A stretch of 64,000 nt of DNA from Prorocentrum cordatum (GCA_963575745.1 CAUYUJ010021037.1:223501-287500); one strand, 5' to 3'; shown: positions 10,490 through 21,375, numbered from the stretch's first letter. The notes: generated by a model from the sequence alone, not told the origin. Numbers and translations: made by a program.

Positions 10490-11060
10490 GAAATCATAGA
10501 TTTCGGCCTCTGGGCCCTCCTCGGAGCCCACAAGGGGCGTCAAGACGGCTCAAGATGGCTTCAAGGCGGCCGAAGAGTCTCAAAACGGCCTCAAGACGAC
10601 CCGAAATGGCCCCAAGAGAGCCCAAAAGCTCACAAGACGCCGCAAGAGGGTCCAAAGAGGACCCCCCAAGAGCGCCTCCAGAAGCCAAAATCATAGATTT
10701 TCCTACGGTTTTGGGAATATTTGCGCGTTCTCGCCTTTCTCGGCGCCGACAAGCCAATGACGGCCCAAGCACCCTCCAAGAAGCCCCGAGAAGCCCTCCA
10801 AAAGGCCCCAAGACGGCCCGAGAGGGCCCCAATACGGCCCAAAGAAACCCCCAAGACGGTCCAAGAGGCCCCTAGGACGGCCAAAAAAGATCCCAAGAGT
10901 GCCCCAAGGCGGCCGTGGGAGGCCCCCAAGACGGTCTCCGAAGGGGCGAAACGGCGGAAGAGCGCCCCAAGACGGGCCAGGACGCCCCCAAGAGGCCCCA
11001 AGATGCCCCAAATAGGCCCCCAAGGGGCCTCAAGAAGTCCCCAAGAGGGAGGCATGGCGG
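10490..11060. repeat. CCAAGACGG/CCAAGAGG array with conserved AT island
   Basis: About 11-bp units flank an AT-rich island at 10683-10740 that contains AAAATCATAGATTTTCC and GCGCGTTCTCGCCTTTC. The same island recurs inside most other arrays of this family. Confidence 0.8.
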
Positions 11061-11200
11061 CCCAAACTGCCTCCAAAATTGCCACCGAGAGGATGACGCA
11101 TGCGACGGGGGCGCAGGCGGGCCTCTTCCCGCAATTAGACACGATGACGACGACGTCCCTGATGATAGCGGCAGGTGGCAGGTGGAGCGATATCTTTAGA

Positions 11201-13630
11201 CTACGCGCACCTCTTCCCTCGCTCGCGCGTCTTCGCGCAATCTGCGCACTTCCAGTCCGGGGCAGCGCGAACTGTCCACCAGCGGTCGTGCGGCCGCGGC
11301 GTTTTCTTGCACGCGCTGCATGGCGGCCAGAGGCACGCGTCGCACGTGTACCTCGGCCCTTCCCAGTTCACAGAACGCCGACCAGTTTTGGCCGCGTCTG
11401 GTGACGGGGCGCCACAGACCGCGCACTGACCGACCCGCGGGCACGCCGGGCACGTCCACGACGGCCCGTTCGCCGCCAGGTACTTCGTGCTTCGCGGCCG
11501 CGGGGCTACCTTGCAGACGTCGCAGTTCGGGAATGCACAGGCCTCACACTGGTAATTACTCTGACTGCAATGCAGATTCCTCTCTGGCCTCGCCCCGCAC
11601 TTCCCGCAAGGAGGACGCATGCGCAGGTCGAAGCACTCCTTGCGCACAACGCACTCGGGCCCCCCATGCATATTCAGCCGGCCCAGGTCAAAGTGATCCA
11701 TGCCCTTCGGGCCCCCGCACTGGTAGCACGTGTACAACGCACCTATCTTCGACGGTGGCCGGTGCAGTTGCGCGGGGCGACGCGCCAGGCATGCCGCTCT
11801 CTCGAGGGCGTCATTTGAGCGCAACTGCTCCAACATCTTCTTGTCGTACTCCGAGACGCGCCTGGCTTTGCCGCATTCAAAGCAACGGAGCTCGCTGGGC
11901 AGAGGGGCTGGCCTCTGCACGTCCTTTCCGGCCTTCTTCTGCGCGCAGAGGGCGCACCTCCTCCACGCGCCCTGGCTCAGCACCCCCGCGGCGTGCTCCA
12001 CGGGGTCGCTCGCCCTCATGCCACTCCCCGGGAAGTTGCCCGGTCTTTTTCGCTGGTGGCAGTCGGCGCGCTGGAACGTGGCGTCCACCAACTTCTTCGA
12101 CGACCTTGACGCGGCTTCCTTCTCTGCCTTGGCCCAGCCAGCTCGCGTCTGTTCCGTCGTCATCTCCCCTGCTGTGAGGGGGCGCAGGAGCCATGGGCCC
12201 GTCTGATGCCCCTGGCGGAACAGCATGGGGGAAAAAGGCTGGGTGATGATCAGGTCGTCAGCCCTCCTAGTTCGGCTGATGGCCACGTAGCCCGCGGGCG
12301 CCATGGACGCACGGGCCCCGGGCGTCGTGCGCGCGTCCAAGAGGTCGATGATGGCCTGCGGCAGCGCGGCGCCGGTGACGCAGTGGGCCGTGGCGGCGAA
12401 ATGCGGGGCAAGCGGGAATCCCGCGCGCTTCACCATGGCCTTGAAACCGGGGCTGCGATCCCATGACACCTCCTTCTGTTTCACGGGGAAGACACCCGCC
12501 GGCTGATTGCCAAGAGGGCGCGCCGTGCTCCCAAGGATTTTCACCATGATCGCGTCGGGCACGTGCTGCAGCACCAGCTCTGGCTCGGACCTGTGCTCGC
12601 TCACCAACTTCGCGTCGTCGGGGTGGAGGTCCCAGCCCGTCACGGTCCCTCAGGAGTGCTTGCAAGCTCCCGCCTCCGCGTTCTCCGTCGCGGTGACACG
12701 AGCGCGCATGCCGTGGAAGATCGGAAGGACACCAGGAACTCCGCCAGTCTTGTTCTCTGGGTACATGAGCCAGTTCTGCCTGGCGTTCGCGAGCGACTCC
12801 TTCGACCTGCATGCGTCGTCCCGAGTGAGGGGGACGTCGCGCGCCACCACCCAGAGGAGCTGCTTCCCAACATTGGCTGCCGCATTCGCCGCTCGCAGTG
12901 TCAAAATCATGCTTTTCGGGGCGTTGTACGGGTGCGCGAACAGCGCGTCCGCGAACGCCGTGGTCACCTCCCGCTGTCTGGCATCGCTCTGAGAGGCGAC
13001 GCGGCAGCGCCGACGGCGTTCCGCGCTGCAATCTGCGCACTCCAGAGCTCGCATGTCGCCCCAAGGCCGACCCTCTCCGAACATCCGTGGCCACTCAACT
13101 GACCAGAGCGCGCGGCACTTCGCCTTCCCGCAGCCGAGGTGCCCCGCCCGGGCCTCGGCACTGCCGGGGCTTGCGGGCATCCACGAGCCGGGCGCATCAG
13201 TGGGGAACCCGTGAACGAAATCGTACATCCTGTCCGACAGATCCCCCGCGCGCGCTGCTGCGAGGAAGCTCCTCCACCACGGGTCTGAGCAGCGGTGCGA
13301 CTGGCTCAGTGCGTAGCGGTGAGTTGCCGAGTGCGGCATGCCCTCGGTCCAGAACATCTCCAGTACGCGGCCAACGTTGGGGGGCCGCTTGACGAATGGA
13401 TTGGCGGCAATACTGAGACTCCTGACTGGTGGGATCTGCCACAGGTCCCCGAGCAGCACCAGGTTGAGCCCTCCAAACATGGCGAACTGTTTGGGGACGC
13501 GCGCGTCCACGGCCCAGGGGTTTCCCTTGTCCCTCGTCGAGTCCTTCACCTGCCTGTGCACGGCGTCCAGCAGCTCCACCGACAACGTTTTCCACCTCGT
13601 CGATGATCAGCCAGCGCATGTGCTGCCCCC
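11201..13630 (-). pseudogene. PIF1-like helicase with Cys-rich tail, broken
   Basis: Three collinear minus-strand pieces make one helicase. The first (13619 downward) gives the Walker B sequence LIIDEVE, then needs a one-base frame change near 13586. The second (13585-12650) has FGGLNLVLLGD with WQIPPV (motif III, GDxxQxPP at residues 46-53), then a Pif1-type region. An in-frame TGA at 12650-12652 separates it from the third (down to 11201), which has the motif V/VI region around residues 80-127 (AATAHCVTG, GYVAISRTR). A tail of CxxC pairs follows from about residue 230 to the end. The Walker A part upstream is missing: the sequence passes into a C-rich spacer shared with neighbouring repeats at about 13640. 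PIF1-type helicases unwind DNA and also drive Helitron movement. No Rep domain is seen, so Helitron origin is only possible. Confidence 0.75.
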
Positions 13631-13639
13631 CGTAGCCCC

Positions 13640-14560
13640 CCCTGGGAGCTGCGCCAGAAGAACGGACCAAAGTGGCCACCCCCCTCCCGGGTCTCCAAAA
13701 CCTCCCCAAACCTATAAACCATCTATGATTTCGGCTTCTTGGGCCTCTTGGGGGGCCAAGAGGGCGCCAAGACGGCTCAAGATGGGCTCTGTGCGGGCCA
13801 AGACGGCCCCGAGACCGTCCAAGACGGCACCAAGAGGGCCCCCAAAGCCCCAATGACGGCCCAAGAGGGCCCAAGAGAGCCCACAACTGCGCCTCCAGAA
13901 ACCAAAATCATTGATTCCCCTTTGGATTGGTAATAGTTTAGCGTTCTCGCCTTTGCGGCCCAAGCAGCTTCCCAAATCGCTCCAGAACAACACAAGAGCC
14001 CCCAAGACAGCCTCCGAGGGGGCGAAACGGCGCAAAAGCGCCCCAAAACGGCCCAAGACGCCCCCAAGAGGCCCCAAGAGGCCCCCAAGAAGCCTCCGAG
14101 AAGTCCCCCAAAAGCCTCCAATAGGCCCCCAAAAAAAAACCCAAAGGCCACACAGCGACTGGAGTGTAATGTTACTTTCCCCCCTCTGGGCGAACTGCGG
14201 CGCAGCGCCAGCCAGGTGGAAGTTTGTCACTGCGGCGCCCATGATTAGAGCCGGCGCTGGAAGGAAGATGGGGAGGGTGTGTGAAAAGGAGGGAGGGGGG
14301 AAAGGCCCCAAAGAGTTCCCAAGAGGCCAAAAGAAACTCCCAGGAGGCCTCCAGGAGGCCCCCAAAAGGCTCCCAAGAGGCCCCGCGACGACGTGACTGT
14401 ACGTGCTCCGGACGTGCACCCCGCGAAGCGAGAGGAATCCACGTCCGGAAGTGACGTGCTGAGCGGCAGCGTTGTCCGCGGATGCTGTAACGCAGTGGAT
14501 CCAATGTGTCCAATGTTTGCAGAATTCCCACATGCTGTATTGTGCTACATTATTATGTCT
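13640..14560. repeat. ~1 kb complex repeat, unit B
   Basis: In order: a C run with CTGGGAGCTGCGCCA and GACCAAAGTGGCC; CTCTTGGGGGGCCAAGAGG (a palindrome); a CCAAGACGG array; the AT island (13900-13965, with TTTAGCGTTCTCGCCTTT); a CCAAGAGG array; a unique ~135-bp block at 14158-14295; a second array; then the CTCCGGACGTG hairpin (14406-14450) and an AT-rich spacer. Unit C repeats all parts in the same order. Confidence 0.75.
14406..14450. repeat. CTCCGGACGTG hairpin, unit B
   Basis: The arms TCCGGACGTG and CACGTCCGGA flank a loop of about 23 bases. Copies occur at 15502-15546 (11-bp stem), 21100-21142 (right arm mutated), 10278-10289 (right arm only) and 22197-22208 (left arm only). Confidence 0.75.
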
Positions 14561-15770
14561 CCCCCCGTCCCCCCCCCCCTGGGAGCTGCGCCACAGGAGC
14601 GGACCAAAGTGGCCCCCCCACTCCCGGGGCTCAAAAACCGACCAACACCTAGAGAAAATCTATGACTTTGACCTCTTGGGCCTCTTGGGGGGCCAAGAGG
14701 GCGCCAAGACGGCTCAAGATGGGCTCTGTGCGGGCCAAGACGGCCCCGAGACGGTCCAAGACGGCCCCAAGAGGGTCCAAACAACCCCAATGACGGCCCA
14801 AGAGGACCCCAAGAGCGCCCACAACTGCGCCTCGATATGCCAAAATCATTGATTTCCCCTTGGTTTGGGCATATTTTAACGTTCTCGCCTTTGCGGCCCA
14901 AGCAGCTTCCCAAATCGCTCCAGAACAACCCAAGAAGCCTCCAAGAGGGCCTCAATACGGCGGAACAGAACCCCAAGACGGCCCAAAGAGGCCCCCAAGA
15001 TGGTCCAAGGGGCCTCTATGACGGCCCAAGAGGACCCCAAGACGGCCCCAAGGCGGCCGCGAGAGGCCCCCAAGACGGCCTCCAAAGGGGCGAAACGGCG
15101 CAAAAGCGATACAGCCAATGACGCCCCCAAGAGGCCCCAAGAGGCCCCCAAGAGGCCCCCAAGGGGCCCCCAAAAGCCCCCAAGAGGCCTCCAAGATGTC
15201 TTCAAGAAGCCTCCCAAAGGCTCCAAAGAAGCCCCCCAAAGGCCACACAGCGACTGGAGTGTAATGTCATTTTTCCAACCTGGGCGAACTGCGGCGCAGC
15301 GCCAGCCAGGTGGAAGTTCGTCACAGCGGCGCCCATGATTAGAGCCGGCGCTGGAAGGAAATATGGGGAGGGAGTATGAAAAGGAGGGAGGGGGAAGAGG
15401 CCCCAAAGAAGTCCCCAAGAGGCCCAAGGAAGCTCCCAGGAGGCCTCCAGGAGGCCCCCAAGAGGCTCCCAAGAGGCTCCACGACGACGTGACTGTACGT
15501 GCTCCGGACGTGCACCCCGCGAAGCGAGAGGAATCCACGTCCGGAGGTGGCGTGTTGCCGGAGGCAGGTCCGCGGATGCGGTAATTCAACGTACCCAATA
15601 CACCCGCATATGGCATAATTGCTACATGTTGTATTGTCGCGGGGCGGAGCGGAAGCCCGAATGCAACGTATCCAGTGTATCCAATGATTGCACACTTGCA
15701 ATGTATCCCACTATGACAGAATGGTACGACTTGTATTGATTGTGTTACGCAATCATGTCTCCCCCTTTCC
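14560..15770. repeat. ~1 kb complex repeat, unit C
   Basis: Parts match unit B in order: AT island at 14838-14900; unique block 15255-15390 with GGGCGAACTGCGGCGC and ATGATTAGAGCCGGCGC, nearly identical to 14158-14295; hairpin 15502-15546. The spacer after the hairpin is duplicated locally, with two copies of GGAGCGGAAGCCC-type sequence and TTGTATTG across units. Confidence 0.75.
15502..15546. repeat. CTCCGGACGTG hairpin, unit C
   Basis: The perfect 11-bp arms CTCCGGACGTG and CACGTCCGGAG surround a 23-base loop that contains GCGAAGCGAGAGG. Confidence 0.8.
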
Positions 15771-16625
15771 CCCCCCCCACCCAGGAGCCGCGCCACAGCG
15801 CCGTACCAAATGTGGAGGCATAAAATACTCGTGCCCAATACCTACACAAACATATGGAAAATCAGCAACTTCGGCCTCTTGGGCCTCTTGGGACTCCAAG
15901 AGGGCCCCAAGATGGATGGCCCCACGACTGCCCAAGACGGCCCCAAGTTGGCCCAAGATGGCCCCAAGATGGCCCCAAGAGGCCCATGAGGCCCCCAAGA
16001 CGGCCCAAGAGGGCCCCAAGAGGACCTCAAACACGCCTCCAGAGGCTAATTTCCCATCGGTGTTCGACAAAGTTTAGAGTTCTCACCTTTATCGGTTCGC
16101 TGAGGACCATGACGGCCCAAGCAGCCTCCAAAAAGACCCCAAGACGGCCCAAGAGGCTCCCAAGGGGGCCCCAAGATGGCCCAAGAGGGCCCCGAGACGG
16201 CCAAAAGAGGCCCCCAAGACGGTCCAAGGGGCCCCCGAGACGGTCCAAGGAGCCCCCAAGAGAGCTCCAAGGCGGCCGCGTGTGGCCTCCAAGATGGCCT
16301 CCGAAGGGGCCAGACAACGCAAGAGCGCCACAAGACGGCGCAAGACGTCCCGAAGAAGCCCCAAGAGGCCCCAAAGCGGGCCCACAGGTGCCCAAAGATG
16401 CCCCCAAGAGGCTTCCAAGAGGCTCCCAAGAGCCCCCCGGGAGGCCGCCCAGAAGCCCTGGGCCTCAAAGACGGGACAAGACGCCCCCAAGGCAACCCAA
16501 ATGGGCCCCAAGATGGCCTCAAGAGGGCCCATGAGGTCCCCAAGACGGCCCAACATGCCCTAAGAGGATCCCCACGAACGCCTCCAGGGCCCAAAATCAT
16601 TGATGTTTTACTGGTTGTTGGTTGA
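15770..16625. repeat. ~1 kb complex repeat, unit D (diverged)
   Basis: It begins with a C run and GAGCCGCGCCACAG, then CCAAGATGG-type arrays around an AT island at 16042-16105. A second island-like motif CCAAAATCATTGATG lies at 16590. It lacks the unique block of units B and C. Confidence 0.65.
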
Positions 16626-16639
16626 TTCCCCACATGCTT

Positions 16640-16955
16640 CGTGGGGTTATGGTTTTCTTCCCTGCCGCGTCCCACCCGCGACGCTCACTCACTCACTCAC
16701 CTCCCTCTTCCCCTCTTCCCTCTTCTCCTCTCCTCACCCACACGCGTCGCACCCGCGGCTCTCACCTCGCCTCCCTCCCTGCCCCCTCTCCTTCTCAAGC
16801 AGCACAGCATAACACAGCGCAGCGCAGCGCAACGCAGCACAGCACAGTCTAGCAAAGCCCAGCACAGCACACAGCTGCACATCACAGCACAGCGCAGCAC
16901 AGCACAGCGCAGCGCAGCATAACACAACACAGCAGCACAGCATACAGCTCAGCGA
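16640..16955. repeat. CT-rich tract and GCACA pentanucleotide tract
   Basis: A CTCACTC-rich pyrimidine stretch is followed from about 16795 by loose five-base words GCACA, GCGCA and ACACA. Confidence 0.75.
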
Positions 16956-16984
16956 AGGCCGCGACGCGCGCTCGCAGCGCGGCT

Positions 16985-18830
16985 GGGGGGCTGAGGTGTG
17001 GTCTCCGACCGCGTCGTCTATGCGGGCCATGGCGCAAGGCGTGGCAGGTGTGGCACTTTCCTCACCCCGTAGGGGGTGCGCAGGGGGTGGTCTCCGAGCG
17101 CGTCGTCTATGCGGGCCATGGCGCAGGGCGTGGCAGGTGTGGCACTTTCTCGATCTCGTAGGGGGTGCGCAGGGGGTGGTCTCCGACCGCGGCGTCTATG
17201 CGGGACATGGCGCAGGGCGTGGCAGATGTGGCACTTTCCTCACCCCGTAGGGGGTGCGCAGGGGGTGGTCTCCGACCGCGTCGTCTATGCGGGCCATGGC
17301 GCAGGGCGTGGCAGGTGTGGCACTTTCCTCACCCCGTAGGGGGTGCGCAGGGGGTGGTCCCCGAGCGCGGCGTGTGTGCGGGCCATGGCGCAGGGCGTGG
17401 CGGGTGTGGCACCTGCTCGACCTCGTACGGGGGTGGGCTGGGGGTGGTCTCCGAACGCGTCGCCTATGCGGACCATGGCGCAGGGCATGGCAGGTGTGGC
17501 ACTTTCCTCACCCCGTAGGGGGTGCGCAGGGGGTGGTCTCCGAGCGCGGCGTCCATGCGAGCCATGGCGCAGGGCGTGGCAGGTGTGGCACGTTCTCGAT
17601 ATCGTAGGGGGTGCGCTGGGGGTGGTTTCCGAGCGCGGCGTCTATGCGGGCCATGGCGCAGGGCGTGGCAGGTGTGGCACTTTCTCGATCTCGTAAGGGG
17701 GTGCGCAGGGGGTGGTCTCTATGCGCCATGGCGCAGGGCGTGGCGGCGCTCGTATGCGGCGTGGCGCAGGGCGTGGCAGGTGTGGGTCGTAGGGGGTGCG
17801 CAGGGGGTCTCCGAGCGCGGCGTCTATGCGGGCCATGGCGCAGGGCGTGGCAGGTGTGGCACTTTCTCGACCTCGTAGGGGTGCGCAGGGGGTGGTCTCC
17901 GAGCGCGGCGTCTATGCGGGCCATGGCGCAGGGCGTGGCAGGTGTGGCACTTTCTCGACCTCGTAGGGGGTGCGCAGGGGGTGGTCTCCGAGCGCGGCGT
18001 CTATGCGGGCCATGGCGCAGGGCGTGGCAGGTGTGGCACTTTCTCGACCTCGTAGGGGGTGCGCAGGGGGTGGTCTCCGAGCGCGGCGTCTATGCGGGCC
18101 ATGGCGCAGGGCGTGGCAGGTGTGGCACTTTCTCGACCCCGTAGGGGGTGCGCAGGGGGTGGTCTCCGAGCGCGGCGTCTATGCGGGCCATGGCGCAGGG
18201 CGTGGCAGGTGTGGCACTTTCTCGACCTCGTAGGGGGTGCGCAGGGGTGGTCTCCGAGCGCGGCGTCTATGCGGGCCATGGCGCAGGGCGTGGCAGGTGT
18301 GGCACTTTCTCGATCTCGTAGGGGGTGCGCAGGGGGTGGTCTCCGAGCGCGGCGTCTATGCCATGGCGCAGGGCGTGGCAGGTGTGGCACTTTCTCGATC
18401 TCGTAGGGGGTGCGCTGGGGGTGGTCTCCGAGCGCGGCGTCTATGCGGGACATGGCGCAGGGCGTGGCAGGTGTGGCACTTTCTCGACATCACAGGGGGT
18501 GCGCTGGGGGTGGTCTCCGAGCGCGGCGTCTATGCGGGCCATTGCGCAGGGCGTGGCAGGTGTGGCACTTTCTCGACCTCGTACGGGGGTGCGCAGGTGG
18601 TGGTCTCCGAGCGCGGCGTCTATGCGGGCCATGGCGCAGGGCGTGGCAGGCACGGCATATTCTCGACACCACCGGGGGTGCACAAGGGGTGGTCTCCGAG
18701 CGCGGCGTCTACGCGGGCCATGGCGCAGGGCATGGCAGGCGCGGCATATTCTCGACACCACAGGGGGTGCGCAGGGGGTGGTCCTCGAAGGCGGCGTCTA
18801 TGCGGGACATGGCGCAGAACGCGGCCGCAG
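16985..18830. repeat. 89-bp minisatellite (family B), about 20 units
   Basis: Units carry TATGCGGGCCATGGCGCAGG, GCGTGGCAGGTGTGGCACTT and GTAGGGGGTGCGCAGG. Start points at 17076, 17165, 17254 and 17343 are exactly 89 bases apart. The array is most uniform at 17880-18330. Units at both ends, and a short one near 18360, have deletions or substitutions. All frames are open over long stretches because no unit carries a stop in most phases. I do not regard the long Arg/Gly/Ala open frames as genes. Confidence 0.95.
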
Positions 18831-18955
18831 CAACATTTCCTCCACAGCAGGACTGTAAACACTCTGGCTCGAGTTGAACGCACGACACGTTTTGGCTTCC
18901 GCGCCGCGCCGCCGGGGTCTCTGCGCTGGTGTGGCGCAGATTTCCTTCCAACGAG

Positions 18956-19696
18956 ATGCCTCCCAAGTGTGCTATCGCCGCGCTGCCGCTCCCGTGCTTG
19001 CAGCTGAAGACTTTTATGGTCGAGAGCGGTTACGTGTGGTCCGAATGAGCGACGAAAAGAGCGCTCTGGTCAATGGTGCGTTTAAAGCTTACCCCCGCCA
19101 GCTGGCAAACTGGTGGCCTGATACGCCTCTTTATCAGATACGATGAGCTGAGTAAAGGAGCCAACGATGATGCCAGGAGGGAGCGTTTGGTAACGTACTT
19201 GCAAGCCCCTGCCTCTCGCGGGTTTCCCAGAGACGCCCCTTCAGATATGGTTGGGAAGGTGGTGACAGGCACGCCGCCAACGGAGGTTCGGCGAGTGCTC
19301 GAGACCGCCAGCACGAGCGCTGACCCAGAACCCACGTCAGCCTTGCATGCCACTCCTATGAAGGCCACGCCCGTGGAGCCCACGTCTGCGAAAGCGCTGC
19401 CAGCGCAGGCTTTCACCCCGTCGCGGTCTCCGGCAGTATTGTTGGCGACCTCTGTTCGGTCCACTGGCACGCCTCGCATGCAGCAGTCCCCAGAGCCGGC
19501 GGACACCGACTACCGTTGGTCGCAGGGGCCGTGGTCGCATGGACTGCGCGAGTCTAGCCAGCTCGGTAACTTGTCCTCACAAGCGGATACCAAAGCAGTC
19601 AGGTGGTACACTGAGTTCGCGGACAAGCGAGCTGCTGATCCAGAGTATTGGCCTTCGAGACGGGGCGATGATGCAGCCTTGTGGCAGGCGCTTTAA
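18956..19696 (+). pseudogene. Unrecognised possible gene with an in-frame TGA
   Basis: A frame opening with ATG at 18956 (MPPKCAIAALPLPCLQLK) reads to a TGA at 19046-19048 and then continues in the same frame to TAA at 19694-19696. The second part is 207 codons if counted from 19073. It includes TGGLIRLFIRYDELSKGAND, a Pro/Ser/Thr-rich middle and an acidic/aromatic end (RWYTEFADKRAADPEYWPSR). Base composition and residue variety look more protein-like than the surrounding repeats. I do not recognise a family. It could be a decayed retroelement ORF or a cellular gene with an intron removing the stop. Confidence 0.4.
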
Positions 19697-19879
19697 AGGT
19701 ACTCTACGAACGCTGGATCCTACATATTGGATGTGCCGACACTTCGTCTGTTCGCATTGCAGCCCGACATGCTCGGCGGAGCTAGCGCTCCGTCTTTATT
19801 GCCCCTCGCTTCCGGAGGCTTTCCGCCAAAGGTTGTTTTCACTCGGAGGTTTTCTGCCGAAGAACATGTTGCATAGCGG

Positions 19880-20200
19880 TCGTTAAACAAAAACTGTTCT
19901 TCTCTCCTTCCCAATCTCCTCCCCCCCCGCCTTCTTTCCCCCTTGCCTTGCCCCCCCGGCATGGATCCCTTCTCCCCTTGCTTTCCTCCCTCCTCCTTTC
20001 CTCCTCCCTCCTCTTCTCCCTCCCTCCTTTCCTTTTCCCTTCTCTTCTCCCTCCTTGAACTCTCCCGGCGGCCGTCGCGTATCCTCCCTCCTCCTCCCTC
20101 CTTTACTATTATCTTCTCTTTTCCATCCTTCTCTCTCCTCTTCCCCCTCCTGGTCTTCTCTCTCCCATTCACTCCTCGAAGTCCACCAGATTCATAGCGG
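19880..20200. repeat. CT-rich (CCTCCCT) tract
   Basis: Pyrimidine-rich on the plus strand, with CTCC/TTCC words. No gene. Confidence 0.8.
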
Positions 20201-20284
20201 AAGACGCATGCATCAGCCCCGACGGATGTTCCCCAGTCTGGAAGGACACGGCGTGGTCACCGAGGGCCGTTGTTGGAGAGGCCG

Positions 20285-20630
20285 TTATGGTGCTGGCCGT
20301 GCAGCGGTCGGTTGGTGTGGTCGGTGCGGTCAGGTCTGGTCAGGTCTGGTTTGGTTTGATATGGTATGGTTGGTCTGAGCTGGTTGGTCTGGATGGCGTG
20401 GTTAGTTGGCCTGGCTGGTTCGTGTGGTTAGTCTGGCTTATTCTGGCTGCGATTGGTGGTGTGACGAATATGTTTGTTCTCACTTATTTGGTTGATTGGC
20501 CTGGCTGGGTTTGGCTGGGATTGCTGAGATTGCTGATCGGGCTGATGTTGCTTGTCTGGTCAGTCTGGCTGGTCAGTTTGGTTCGTCTGGCGTGGATTGC
20601 GTATATGACTGATGATGGTTGGGGGTGCAG
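20285..20630. repeat. Degenerate TGGTC/TGGTT pentanucleotide tract
   Basis: Loose repeats of TGGTC, TGGTT, TGGCT and TCTGG. The Trp/Val/Leu-rich open frame of 115 codons on the plus strand reflects the repeat. Confidence 0.7.
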
Positions 20631-20754
20631 CTAGCGCGAGGGTGTGTGGAGGATGGCGAAACACGATATTGTATGTGAACGCGCATAGCAAACAAAAAAG
20701 TATGTGGGGTTCCTCGGTAGCGTAATGTTAGGGCTCTCCCCTTTTTCGTCTCTC

Positions 20755-21090
20755 AGAAAGCCATGACGGCCCAAGCAGCCTCCAAGAAGGCCCGAAGGCG
20801 GCCCAAGAGGCCCCCAAGGGGGCCGCAAACCGGCCTAAAAGGGCCCCGAGACAGACAAAAGAGGCCCCCAAAAGACGGCCCATGAGAAACCCAAGAGAGC
20901 CGCAAGGCGGCCGCGAGAGGCCTCCAAGACGGCCTCCGAGGAGGCCAGACGACTTAAGAGCGCCCCAAAATGTCCCAAGACGTCCCCAGGAAACCCCAGG
21001 AGGCCCCGAAAAGGCCCCAAAGAGGCCCCAAGAAGCCCCCAAGAGGCTTCCAAGGGGCCCCCAAGTGGCCGCCACGAGGCCCCATAACGA
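20755..21090. repeat. CCAAGAGG array
   Basis: About 11-bp units follow a short island ending GCCATGACGGCCCAAGCAGC, as in units B-D. It ends next to the hairpin at 21100-21142. Confidence 0.8.
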
Positions 21091-21307
21091 CTCTACGCGC
21101 TCCGGACGTGCACCCCACGAATCAAGAGGAATCCACGCCCGGAATGCAGCGAAGCGTCTCGGCAGTCCGACAGGACTGGTATGCGACGCAAGGGCCACGC
21201 CAGGAGACGTCCAGGAAGGCCAACCGCACAATATTGCATTCTTATGCGTTGCAAAGCACCCCCCTGGACATTAGGTCCGGCATGTCCCCCTGCAGGCGGA
21301 TCTTGGA

Positions 21308-21375
21308 CGACAAATGTTCTCTCTCTGTCTCTCTCTCTCTCTCTCTCTATATATATACATACATATATACACTCA
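21308..21375. repeat. (TC)n followed by (TA)n/(CATA)n
   Basis: Pure TC dinucleotides pass into TATATA and CATACATA. Confidence 0.95.

Noticed and set aside
12650-12652. Selenocysteine or programmed readthrough at the helicase TGA
   Set aside because: No stem-loop could be assessed, the ORF also has a frame change near 13586 and lacks its N-terminal part, so decay is simpler.
11201-13630. Complete Helitron
   Set aside because: No HUH/Rep domain was seen, and no 5' TC or 3' hairpin with CTRR could be placed. Only the helicase part is present.
13730-16590. Minus-strand Gly/Leu/Trp/Pro-rich proteins (LGPSWGLLGASW-like) and plus-strand Pro/Arg/Lys counterparts
   Set aside because: Both strands of the CCAAGAGG repeat translate without stops. 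There is no independent protein evidence.
16985-18830. Arg/Gly/Ala-rich proteins of 100-256 residues in the 89-bp array
   Set aside because: The unit is not a multiple of three and is open in several frames on both strands, so the frames are a repeat artefact.
16985-18830. CRISPR array
   Set aside because: Units are contiguous and nearly identical, with no unique spacers and no cas genes. The context is eukaryotic.
20287-20634. Trp/Val/Leu-rich membrane protein of 115 residues
   Set aside because: It arises from the TGGTC/TGGTT tract. Hydrophobicity is a product of the five-base word.
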